From positions 13,516,001 through 13,580,000 of the forward strand of contig CM082576.2 in NCBI GenBank assembly GCA_040954595.2: 64,000 nucleotides of DNA. Direction: 5' to 3'. Both the position numbers and the translations under genes were made by a program. A model generated the notes under the pieces. The model did no database searches. It saw only the letters and a program-made list of their open reading frames with translations, and was not told the origin of the DNA. This DNA comes from Balanoglossus misakiensis. Lineage: Eukaryota > Hemichordata. Below, one piece after another: positions 16,601 to 28,924 of this stretch (position 1 is the stretch's first letter; the number at the start of each line of letters is the position of its first letter).

Positions 16601-19600
16601 TCTTTGTGACAACGTGCCCCTTTCTTTCGCAACTGAAAAATCAGACTACTTTGCAGACAAATCTATCTCTAAATATTTCTATATCTGAATGCAGCCAGAA
16701 AATCAATGAAGTAATAACACGTGAAAATACAAAAATAACACCTGCCCCAAACGTGATAACATTATGGGAGGTTATCGTGGATAATTAATGACTTAAAACG
16801 CAACTCTGAAAGTTGTTTCATAAGGTGTGTCAATCGAATGTGAAAGATTTAAAAGCTGGAGTAAAGAGTTATATCGACATGGCCTCTGTTAGTTTGTTAG
16901 CGAATTTGGTGGCGCGTTAATTCCTTGATCCAAATCGATAAAACTGCCGAAAACTTGCACTAAAGAATAGAGGAGACGGCCAAACCATCGCGAATTTGGG
17001 GTAGACATTTACAAAGAAAATAATACAATGAAAAAGTGAAAATTCAGCTTACGTTGGTTACGTGGCACCAAAATTGTGATCATTGCTCGGCTGACATGTC
17101 ATATGAACATTTTACCTGATAGCATTTTTCCCCAGTACACTTCGTAGTTTGACTTTGTGAAGATCGACAATAACGGTGTGGTATTTCCAGGAATCCGACA
17201 GTGTTCCGACTCCGGGATACCGTGATACCGGGCGCGGCAAGTCCCAGCTTTCTGTCCCCGGGCCCCAGCGGCCGAATCGTGTGGTAGAACACGATGTGCT
17301 TTTTAATCACGCCGTTAAAATCTACCGTCAAACTATCGTGTGCGAAGTAACGGTACTAAGCAAACGTATTTGGATTTGAAAAGAGCCACAAAAAGGGACT
17401 TCCCACTGATCTAAAGAAAACTAGAATAAAAGTGCGTTTTCAGCCTGTTTGTTCTGGGTACCAACCAGACAGCCTAGCGCCTGTAACTCGCGGAGAAGGG
17501 GTCATTTTTGACCAGACGGCCACGACAGAGAGAGAGAGAGTGACAAGGCCAGGCGATTTTAGGAGTCGAACATTGAACATCGCCATCTACATTTAAGGTT
17601 GGTAGGTCAGATTTCTTGAAGTGTCATTTATTGTCGTGTGCTGCGCGGCTATACACAGGGGCAAGCGTACGATGTGAACGGGTTTGGTCTTCGCGACTTT
17701 CCGCGATGTTTCTCGGTACTGAAACGCGGCCTTTCCCAGTGACATTCTCTCGTTTGTTCGCCAACACTGTCTTTCGTTATTGGCCGAACAATGGAGCAGC
17801 TTTTGAAAGAAAATACTCGTAATAGTATTCTTTGAGTACGCCTAGCAAAGTGTGGTACGAAATTTGTAAGGGAGACTAATTCAATTTGCAAGGGAAACGC
17901 CGCAACTTTGCGATGGGGGTGGACGAGGCCACGGTGACGTATGCGTAGCCGTGACAATCAATGTACGGGAAGCGTGAGCCCACCCCTCAACTCTTCGTCC
18001 TTTTTCTCAGATGGGCAGGTCATGTCATGTATAGCAGACTGTTAAGTATACACTGAATGAAAGATTGGCGTGAAGCATAAAGGGACTAATGCCTAAAAAT
18101 AGGCCGGAATTACGGGTTTATATTGCCCGTCTCAACCTTGTCGCCAAGTAATTACGGCGCGAATACTCAGTCACTTTCAACCCACGTCTGAGTTGGTGTG
18201 TTCGCCCCGTCTGTCTGCCTCAATGTGAAATGGGCATAATCTGTAATAAAATATCCTGTCTTTTCTTCAGCCATTGTTGGCAAAGACACGCGATTTGGTT
18301 TCGCTTATGTATCAATGTTGGCACCCGTCAATGTTGGTTCGTCAGTCTCCCCTCTCAGGCCGGTCGTTCCGAGGGAAATCCAAGCCTGCCGACGCGGCTA
18401 TACACCGTATCTCGTCTCCTGCCTATAGAAATCCAAATCTTCTGATAAAAAGATGCTACCCGGTTCGTCGGGCGGGCGCAGTGCCATAATGCAACTTGAA
18501 ATGTCACCATTTCGTCTTTTTTTGGCGTGTCCGTGTGACCAATCACATCAGTATCTGTTCATTTCAGAAACAGATGGAAGTCATTGAAACGGACAGTCGT
18601 GAAATTGAAATATCGTCACGTGTCAGAATTTCACAATTTGTCAGCCAGGCAATCTCGCATCTTTCGGAGATTGATTTTTTTTTCTGAGAGAGAGTGAGAG
18701 AGTAAAAAAAACACGCACTTGATAGATCTAGATACAATCTTTAGCAGAAAGTGTGTTCTGATTAGAAGAAGTGGGCGCGCACACGTGCGGTCGCGCTTTA
18801 GACGACCGGGGCAAGGCAACGGGCAACGGTATGCCTGTCTGAGCTGCCTGTCAGTGTTCAAAGTAAATAATGACGCGAAATGAAATCTCACGTGCCATAA
18901 TGTCAGCCGGCATAATAGCAACATGTCGAGGAGTAAAATACAAATCAATTGGGCAAGTTAAACACTAATGAGTTGCCAAAGTAGATGGGAGGGGAGGGAT
19001 TGGAAACGTTGAGAGCTCATAACATTTCCGAAGTAATAATAAAAGCCCACCCACCCCGGTATTGTGCTCGGGTTTGCTTCGTATCCATCTCTCTCTCTCT
19101 GTTACTTTTACAATATCGACGGAGTCAAACGATGGAGTGAAAAAATAAGACTCCTGCTGAACGGCGCATGGCGCTAGTCGTATTAAAATCAGAGACGCGA
19201 CTCTCGCGCCAAATTTGTGGTCCCCTCGTTGCGTGGAGACGGCGGTCAATCGGTGCAGACCAGACCTCTTTAAAATCCGAAAAATATCGCTCGGTTTCCG
19301 CGATGTTGTACACCCGCCATGCGGCGGTTCGTGGCTGTTTTTCGTAACCGAAAATGAAATATTACATTGAACGGTCTAATACACGACATCTGTCTAAAGT
19401 TAACAACGCCAATGGGTATACGGATGAACTTCAGTATTATGGTGTCTTTTTCTGGCTTGTCTTGTCGGGTGTTGTTTGTTTGCTTGGGGGTATTAACATT
19501 CCATAATCGACGACAAAAAAAGGCTGGCATTTTCAATCGCGTACCTTTTGTCACCGAGACGTCAATGGAGTGGATGTCACACCAGTTCTCGCGAGAAAGG

Positions 19601-20679
19601 CGTGCAAGGCTGGCACAATAGAATAACACCGGCGATATGCATGACACGCCTGGCGATGAGATGTACAATATCGGATAAGTGCAGACTCGTATTCCTATAT
19701 TGGCCAAGCAATACACTGGAAAAGGCCAAGAGTTGTTTTACTGTAACATTCGAGTAAATTTTGAAGATGGGAAAAATCATAAATTAGAAATATATTTTTT
19801 TTTATTTTCTCATGACATTGCATCAAGCAACACAAAAACGCGGTTAATAGAAAGGAGGCTCTCTTTGAAAGCGCGTAACCCGAGGGGTTGCCACAGTGAT
19901 GGCGCGCGGAGCACACACTGATTAGTTCAATGTGACGCTCTTTGACAAAGTTATTTCTGACAAATATTAAGCGATTCGTCTTTAAGAGGTGGCGTTTTTG
20001 CGCGGAGAAGGTAAAATAGTAAGGTATTTTTGACTCGACAACACAAAAATCAATACAAAAGGTTGGCGATGACGAGGCAAGATTCTGTCGATAATTGCTT
20101 CTCTCTCTGGCGAATTCAACTTCATTATTTCTCACCACAACGAATAAACGACTTTCTTCGCTACCTCAACAATGTGTCTGGGACTAAGATCGCCTCAGGT
20201 GTGCTGGCAAATGATACACGGCCTATCATATCACTCTTATAGCTGCTGCTCTGATTGTTCATTCTTTCAAAGAAATAACGAGCGAGTCCCTGGCAACCAG
20301 CGCGCCAAATGCACTCCTCTGAACTGATTTGCATACACGTCAATCATTCTTCTTCCGGGATCACTTTTCCCTCTTTCCCGCACTTTCTCCTCTCGTTTTT
20401 TTTTCAGTCGTTGACGGCGGCGGCAAATGGGGTTGGTGCGCGACGCGCGGATGCAGTCGGCTATAGATGTAAAACACAGGGGATATACCGGAGAACCCTA
20501 AATGTAATTACGTAAAACCCTTGACGAGATGTTAACGATAAAGTTCTCGACGCTTTGATTCGAACTTTCTCTCTCGAATTAACGCCCGATGTGTACGGGA
20601 TCCTAAGTTTCGCAGAAAGGCTTTTTATGGATCAGTTGTCAACGTCAGTTTGCTCACCCCCCCCCCCATTGCAATGTTT

Positions 20680-20689
20680 TGATTGACAG
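20680..20689 (+). promoter_or_regulatory. PBX/MEIS-type site TGATTGACAG
   Basis: Exact 10-bp match to the PBX-MEIS/PREP composite site. It is one of three exact copies in the window, the others being at 7601 and at 38104 in the proximal promoter. Confidence 0.3.
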
Positions 20690-23600
20690 TCGTCTCGTAC
20701 ATTTCCGAGATATCACATACACGTTATGTTGTATGATTTCGATGACACGTGCATAGTTCTCCGCGAAGCACTCATTCCCAGAAACTATTTGCAAGGCAAC
20801 GTCGATATCTTCTCAGTAGACAGGTTATACTAATATAAATCAGAGTAACTAGGCCTACATGTGTATATTCTTGTTTCGAATGTTGCCGGATAATTCTTGA
20901 CGTTTCGCGTTGTTCGCTCGAATCTCTCGGTGTCGAACGAGACAAAGCTTCCATCCACAGTGTTAAATACCGTACTTGCGAATATAGAATGCTTAAGAAT
21001 TGGTGAACCCGTAAAGTTGCATTGGGTGGCCGCAGCAGAAGAGACGGGTAGTCCTTGGTGCTGCAAGGTCGGTTTGCGACATGCCCTGCACCCCCTATAC
21101 ATCTTTTGTACAGATACCCTTGCTACACGACTGTTCCTGACCTTCTCAATGCTTCCAACGGCACCCAGACAAAGGAACGCTATCCGATTCTCTGTCTTCG
21201 GTGTATTCCAGTGACAATCGCCCGGCAGACGCATTAACCAGAGGGGCTTTCACATCCAAATGCATCACTACACTAAAACTTATTCCACATTATCCCAATG
21301 CAATCATAAAATAGTGATTGGTTTTTTTGGGGGGTGTTAATATATTTATGTATCATGAGTGATGTGGGCCAACTGGATAGCACGGTAAGTCACTGTAGAT
21401 TTTAGGATAGTGTTAATAATTACTCCTAGTCTCTAGTAGGGCTATAGTGGATAAACACGCGATTAGCGAGACCAATACACTCAGTTGCCATTTTTCAGAT
21501 AATTTTCGGATTTATTTTGTTTCATGCATAAATCGCCTTATGATATTGTCACCGAGTCTACATATTAATTTTCCGGGATTTGGGCGATGAATTTATTTCC
21601 GAGCGAACAATAGCTGGGACGATCAAGCCTGCTTTTAACAATATTAAAGCACGGGGTCTCCTTGGTCATGAAGGCTTATTCGTATTAAATGTTTGCATTT
21701 CCCATTTTGTTGCCGGTTCCCCACCTCCACCCCAATACATGTAAATTCGCGTTTGTTTAAGGTAGGGATCCTTTCCTGGCCTGGCAGATTCCATTTTTTT
21801 CGCTCGACTGTGAAGCTCATTCTCTACCAGATAGGATTGCGTTCGGTTTTACGGACTGATCTGCGTTATGCACGCAGAGTGGGGTCCAATTCTGTTCCGC
21901 AACCGTAGTCAGGACATTGTGGATTGTTATTTAGATTACCCGATTGGTAAAAAAAAAAAAGAAATCAGTCATCTTCTTTTTGTTAGACTCCAGTCGAGTG
22001 GACATCATTTTCAATAAATCCGGCGCGATAACGATTGAAGAAAAAAAAATACAATGCGATTGGTGTTCAGGGGCGCTGTGAAAGACTCGGAATGATATCA
22101 AGTCAGGATCATCGATTGAAAAAAATTCGCCTGATGTAATTTGCGATACCGCGGCGTTGTGGCGGGGTATCCCGTGACACGGATCCACTACGGGGAGGGG
22201 CGACGCGGGAGGGGGTATTCTTCAATAACGAGGAATCTGACATGCAGCAAAAAAAGAGAGACGTGGAAAATGAAATGGCGTATCGGTGGTATCTCGGCGA
22301 CATCAAATTAAAATCAAAACGTCGGGGTTGAAGTAATCAATTGAAGATATCCGTACAAAGCCTTTTTTTTGTCTGAGAGAACCGTTTGATTTCGTGCATC
22401 GAAGAGAGAGAGAAAAAAGTTTTAATCAAGTACGGAGTGGCTGAAGGTCAGTGGGCATGTAGTCGATGATTACTGGAGATGCGGCCTCATAGCGGTGCCT
22501 TCCACTCATTAATTTAGAACTCCACGGAAGAAACACGACTGCATGCTATCCCCATTCTTCGCCAGGAAATTGGCGTTTTGTGAAGGGAGAAACTACATGG
22601 CTGGCAGGTTTGCACCGAATTCCAGTCACAAAGAATTACAGGCTCGAATCTCAGTTTTCCAACCCGAGGAAACTTCAAGTGAACTGCAACATCCTGAAAT
22701 TATGGTAACCCCTGGCAACGGACAACCGGTTGCTAGGTATCAAATGTTGTTTTAATTTCAGAGATGGGGATCGGCTTACTTGACGGATATGATTGAAAAA
22801 ATATCAATCGAAGGCGGGGGAAATATTTCGTGATGATGCGAGCTGTGATTTGTTAGAGAAATTCGGGGGAGACGTCCTATCGAGCAGCCGGGAAGATGCA
22901 CCGAGTTACTGCTAGCGGCGGTTGGTGTGTGTCGCTGCAACTCGACTCGCAGGTTGTCGTATCTTTCCCAGAAAGTCACGTCTTCCATAACTTAGCACTC
23001 CACGGGGAACAATCCTTGAATCCGCATCCAGACCATGTTTTGGCATTAATTTTCAAAAAAAAAAATATGGGACGGCAATTTGCAGAATGTACCAAACAAG
23101 GGAAATCGAGATAACTAGGAAAATGGGTCGATTCTGTCTTTTTTTTTCTTCAGCTTACCAGACTTAGGAATTTCAGCATTTAAATTAGCATGTCGCAAAA
23201 AAGTGTCCTTCCCCAACTCTGTCTGGGTGTCGACGTCAGCCGTAGAGCCGACAGACTAATGCAATAAGACAGTGGCAAACACCGGTTCTCCTAGAACTCA
23301 CAAGCAGCACTTTTTCAAGTAAGGGAAATATTTGGCAACGAAATCGTTCCCTGAATTAAATTAGTTTTGCCTGTCACATCGAGTTAGCACACCGTGGCGT
23401 AACCGTCCTCCGCTCAATTCATAATACATGGCAGAACTCAACGCAAACTGTCACGGGCAACCCCACATGGGAGTGGAGCGCCCGGCTTAATGCCACGTCA
23501 ATTCCGCGGCGTCTCATTGAAGAGACATATCCTCACACAGGTAATGTTAAACGCGCGGGCCCGGACAAGATATTCGCTCTCCCATTAGAACGCCTTTCAA

Positions 23601-26249
23601 GCCGGACTTTATAGGGTTCGACGGGTTGGATGAGTTAACCACGGTGTCAATTAGGCTACAGGGGCACTTATTCGCTCCGCGTTTCCTTCCTGGTTCAGAT
23701 TGCGTCACTGAGTCGAAAAACTACAGATTCAGTCGGTCGTGAAGGCGGGGACATGTGTACACATGACCTGACCGTGTCATTTCGAAAAAAAAGTGAAAAC
23801 AGAGAACCTCGCCGCAGAGTCGACCCAAGACCAGCCGTGGAATAATTTCTTTTTAATGTCTTCACTGAAGTGTGGGCATCGGGAGAGAGAGAAAAAAAAA
23901 CGCAAAGTCCGTTCCGCACACCAGCTCTTGTACTTTAGATGATACATACTTTAAATGATTCATGTCAATGAATAAACTAACAGTTTAATTTCTGCCACGG
24001 GAGGCCGCTGTAATAGAGATGAATTTTCCGTAAAAAGTCACGAGCGGTGGACGAGAAAATGCTAAAGACGCGTGCCAATGTCATTCACTTCAAAATTACA
24101 CCATCATTTAACGTCATTTTCTGATCCCAAGAAAGATGGCAAATAATTGGAGAAATGGTAACCCCACGCTGAGGAGACGAGTTGCCTGCCGGGGACAGTA
24201 ATACGTCCCGATACTTTGGCGACAAATAATGTCTTTGATAGCATCGGGGAGTCCCTAATAGCTCCAAGTTGATGAGAAAACGACAATGCTCAATAAACCT
24301 GACTCAGACGACAAGACCGGCCGCCGATTGGCCCAAACCTCGTGTCTGTGACGGATGACGGAGTAATTTACCGTGGCAGAGGAGAAAAAAAATGACATCT
24401 CTCTCTATCAGTAAGACGCTTGCCTTATCGCCAATCTGAAGTGGAAAAGTGCTTCAAAGTGATTCAGGAAGCTATTAGCGCATCTGACTGAGCAGCGATC
24501 ATCGCAGGCAAAAACCAAACTGGCAAGACTGTCATTTCCCCCTATCTCGCCGTGGACGGGTTATCTTTTTGGAGTGGTGGATTTCCGAGAGTCCAGTGGA
24601 GAGCGGATATGCTCAGACGAACTCTCTTAATTTCAGCGGCGGTACAGTGGGGGGAAAAGGAGAACCAAATATTTAAAACGGAATAAGTGGCGAAGGGAGG
24701 AAATATTACCCAATAAGTCAAGCATCATTAAAAGGAAATGAAAAGTTCAGAAGTCAAATTAATTTTCTATATAGACTGATTGCCTGTGGATTGCGACCTT
24801 TTATCTGTCTGTTCCAAACTCGTCTTTCACTCACTGCTAAATCGTATTCACGAACTCGCGATTCAGAGACTTTCACGAGAAGGCGCTCGCTCGCTGCAAC
24901 CAATAGACCTTTCCATTGAGTAGTTTAACGATTTAGAAGGCATGAAACTTTGCCACTTCAAATTGTTATTGTTTTTTGTCTTTAGTTTTGCAAATCTCGA
25001 TGGAACCTGAACAGCGGTAATTGGTGCGGTGGTTTTTACCATTGTCCATCAAGCGCTCCGAAGAATAACGTGTAATACCTATCATTTCTGCTAATCAATC
25101 AGACGAGTGGGTAAAAAGTCCTTGCGAGACGAGGGAGAAAATGTGTGAAGTTTGAGAAACACAATGGTTGACGTCGCGTGTGTTGATTTCGTTTTCCCCC
25201 CAATTCATAGATGGTTGTCATGAGAGAGCGAAGCGCGTTTGAAGAGGGTGTCAGGGGGGGTTTCAGCGACACATCATGCGATCTCCGCTGCCTCCCTCAC
25301 ATAAGGACAGTTTTTTCTCTTGACAGAACGACTTCAATGTATAATCCAAATTTCCTCACTTCTGTCCGGAAATATTAGGATGGGCTTAAAAGGTGAGTGT
25401 TGACGGGGAGGACGGATGTGATGAACAGAAAACCGCAGCGCCAACGCCGAAGAAAGCTCCACGCGACACCGTATTCCTCAAATAGGCTTCATCGCCAGCG
25501 CTTCCTGCGACTCCTTTATCCACGTTTATATGGATTTATTTCCCTTTCTTTTCAATCTCTCCCATCTTTCAAACACGGATGAAATAGGAGCCGGTGAGAT
25601 CTTCTCACATTTTGTGCATGTTTTCTTTATTCGGGGAAAACCGCTTACAGCTCGATTTCGATCTGAATTCAGGGAATGCCTGTCCATCATTCGAGTGTAA
25701 TGAAGCAGTCTTTAATACGTGAATATGCGCGTATTATGACGGGGGACTGAAAGCTGGTTGAGCTGAAAATGACAATAACTATATAGATATCTGTCACACT
25801 GCAGCGTTCCACACAAGCCTCGAGGCGAAATCGTGCGCGTCTTCAGTGCCAGATTGAAAGTGTAATTGTTGGGGGGCGAACAAGAGATGGCCACATTAGC
25901 CCGAAAAATCTCAGCTCACAGGCCACCCTTAATACCGGCAATTGTCACGTGACGTGTCCTCGATGATAAAAACCAGTTGTGACGTTTCATCTGAGATAAC
26001 TGAAAAAAGCGTTGGGGGAAAAAACGCTTATGAAAGAGGAGACGCGTGAAGGAAATCGGCCTGTGCCGGCAGAAAAGAAAAAAAGAAAAGAAAACGCCTG
26101 GTTATTTATTGACCGCTAGGGATTTGATTAGTTTGCCCGTTGAAGGCAAAAAAAAAATATCAGTGAAATTGTATGGAGAGGGGTACAAAGAGGAGAAGCC
26201 CCTATAGACGAAGGAACAGTCCAAGCAGCCATTCTTCGACGGCTTTTAG

Positions 26250-26520
26250 AGACGCGGATCGCGTGATGGCAAACTACTATCATCAACGAAATAGGAAAAA
26301 CTAATGAAAAGCCGAGCTAGGCCATCCACGCTAGGCGCTATAGAATGAAGAAAAAAAACAGGCAGCCTAGAGCCAATGTATTATCCAGCTTAGCCATTCT
26401 CCATGATCCATTTAATTAAGATGGCATTGATGATGAAATATTCACCATTTACAAATAGAAGTAATATGGGAGGCGGGGAACTGGAGTAGATGCCACGTAA
26501 ATAGCTCGATAATATTGACA
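26250..26520. promoter_or_regulatory. Candidate enhancer block
   Basis: This low-repeat stretch has a palindromic homeodomain site TTAATTAA (26412-26419), CTAATGA upstream, and GCATTGATGATGAAATATTC with TTTACAAAT downstream. It is flanked by short-repeat-bearing sequence and has no reading frame. The only support is motif density and texture. Confidence 0.2.
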
Positions 26521-27539
26521 ATTGCAATTTGATATCCTAAAAAGGAGAGCTCGCCTCGGCAACACTCCTTCGTGCACCGCTGACAACGTGACAGTTAATG
26601 GATCGAGTAAGAAAAACCTCCTCCATTCGACGTCGTTCGTCTATACCTTTACCCCCAATTATTTGAAGTTGGCGTTCACTGGCTCGTTACTAGCAGTAAT
26701 AACAGTGACGAATCGGCGTTTGTGTTTTTCTTGGCTGTCATGCTAAAATGTGACAGGCAAATGATTTTACACTGTGTATAATTTAAAATACAGTTAGCTG
26801 TCAGTTGAGTGTCACCTGTACAGGAGATCACATGGACGCTATACCTTTTGCCACAAGACAGCTGTGTTGTTTAACATCGTCATCCAAGGTGATTCCTTCG
26901 GCTAATAGTGTATTTTTTTCTTCTTCTCAAAACTCGATGAGATGCAACCACTCTGGTAGGAACCTCCTTTCAGTAAAGCACTCTTTTCTGACTCGTTTAT
27001 GAGTACTCTAAATTAAACTCCGCTCGCGGCTATTGTGTGGAAATGCGACGATTATAAGAATTGCGGCATAAAAGCAAGCAAATTGGAAAAACGCAAATTG
27101 CAAAGGCGGTGCGCATTCGTTTTCAGATGAGCGGGCGAGGGGAAGAGGTTACGACATGCCTAAGATAGACGATGATGGACTTTTCGCAGTGTTTTCAAGG
27201 GAAATGACCGGCAGAGGTCCCCCACGCCAAGAAATGCTCGTGCGCTCGTAATGGCGTTGAATGGAGTCCAATTTGCCTGATACAATATAGCGACACCGTG
27301 CCAATTATCAGAGCGCGTGAAATGAAGACATTTCCATGTCTGTTTCACAGGTGTATGTACAGCTGTAGCGTGTCTTGCCCGCTGCTGCCGCAACGTTTCA
27401 ACTGAGCCGCGCACGACATGCCACAGACGAACACGACCAGGCGAGAATTTACACAAAACCGCGCGCGCCAAAAAATAGTCGTCGACACGAAAAGAGTGAA
27501 GATTGGCGCGACATTTATTTTGGTTTTATCTACACCAGT

Positions 27540-27740
27540 GAACCGTGCTCTGCCAGATTGAAGTGACCATACTTAATGGAATATGGGCAGTCATCCTGGC
27601 TCTAATATAATTACCCATATATTCAACCTCTATCCCCTTCATTTTCCTGGAGCAAAGGCCAATTTCTTGCTCGAATTAAACCTCAATACCTAATCACGAT
27701 CATTAGATTGAGTCGCCATCGTCTTTTAAACTCTATTTTC
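27540..27740. promoter_or_regulatory. Candidate enhancer block
   Basis: A 200-bp AT-rich stretch with TAATATAATTA (27603-27613), GAATTAAAC, CTAATCACGATCATTAG (27690-27706) and CATATGTTAATC. It has no repeat, no reading frame and several homeodomain cores. Support is weak. Confidence 0.2.
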
Positions 27741-28833
27741 ATCATATGTTAATCTGGTGTCCGTTTCACTTACTTTCATTTCGCAAATTTCGTGTTTCTG
27801 TTTCGCGCCCACATGAGCGCAGACGACAGACCAGCAGACTATACGTGAAAACTTCACCCCCGTTTTATTCTTCGCGGTATTAAATACGAGCGAATTTTAT
27901 TTGCCGCTATATATATTTTTATACTTGGTGACATTTATCTTGCGGGGTGCCTTACAGTGCACGTCACTCACTCGCGGCCCAGCGCCCTTTTTGTTCACAT
28001 CAATGAGAAAGACTGCCTGAGGGGAAATTGGTTGCCAGTTAGTAGTAGATTTGTCAACGAGTATTCGCCTTCTCGAGTGAGAAATGTTTAATCTTGTTAG
28101 GAAATATCGCATCAAGCATCAAAGTGAAATGTATACCCGAGTCGAATATTTGGCTGTGGCTTAGAATGCCTAACGAGCCGTTTCTCCCACTCTGTGTACA
28201 ATAAACATGACTTTTTTCCCGCCAGTGTGCTTATTCTATCACACTCGCCGTGTTTTCCCAGATTCCCGTCCTCTACCATTACCCCAGCAAGGTGTTTTGT
28301 ATTTAAAGGCGACGTCCCTTCACCGATAATCCCTGAAAGAAAAAGAAAACTTTAATAAAAATTATACATAGCTGTAATATATAGCAATATATATTATACA
28401 TGTATAGCTATATGGCAAACGATATTCGACGTGATCTTTCTGGTTGAAAAAACTGTACAAAATGGCCAGTGACATAACACTACGCGGTCAGTCTTCGGTC
28501 TCAAATCGGCCTCTTTTCAATTTAAGCGCGAAAACAAAACGCTCACTGTTCCTCTATTGTCTGTTTCATGGTTAATTGAATTCATTTGGCAACAACTGTT
28601 CTTCTGCAGACACAAAACCTGGGTCTCGATTTACTTCGCGATTTCTTGGGCTAGGTTTTAACTTTTTGAAGTGTGTATGCCATAAGGCGATAGGTATTTT
28701 GTTAGACGTTCGACACTACTGTGCTTATTGTTTCCTAAATTCAGAGACCATAGTCTAGAAACAAGCAGACCGTCGCTGATGTGCCAGAGTATATAAAAAT
28801 CTAGAAACTGAGAGATGGATAGTTGTATCTAAC

Positions 28834-28924
28834 GATGATGATGATGTTGGTGATGATGGTGGTGGTGGTGGTGGTGGTGGTGGTGATGATGGTGCTGGTG
28901 GTGGTGGTGGTGGTGATGATGATG
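28834..28924. repeat. (GAT/GGT)n trinucleotide repeat
   Basis: Imperfect GAT and GGT units run for about 90 bp. The minus strand reads as Ser/Pro-, Thr- or Ile-rich low-complexity peptides in different frames; these are artefacts of the repeat and not proteins. Confidence 0.95.

Larger units (their letters stand above)
13651..28833. other. Upstream gene desert, central part
   Basis: I recognise no coding exon on either strand. The stretch mixes CpG-containing patches (about 14340-14530, 17170-17280, 20380-20460, 23440-23600, 27360-27480) with AT-rich ones. Noted items are an inverted repeat GTCAATT/AATTGAC (14978-14994), an exact TGATTGACAG (20680-20689), a C11 run (20657-20667), a TACATGTA (21736-21743), a Sox-like direct repeat ATTGTTATTGTT (24962-24973) and the two blocks listed at 26.25 and 27.54 kb. 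Confidence 0.55.
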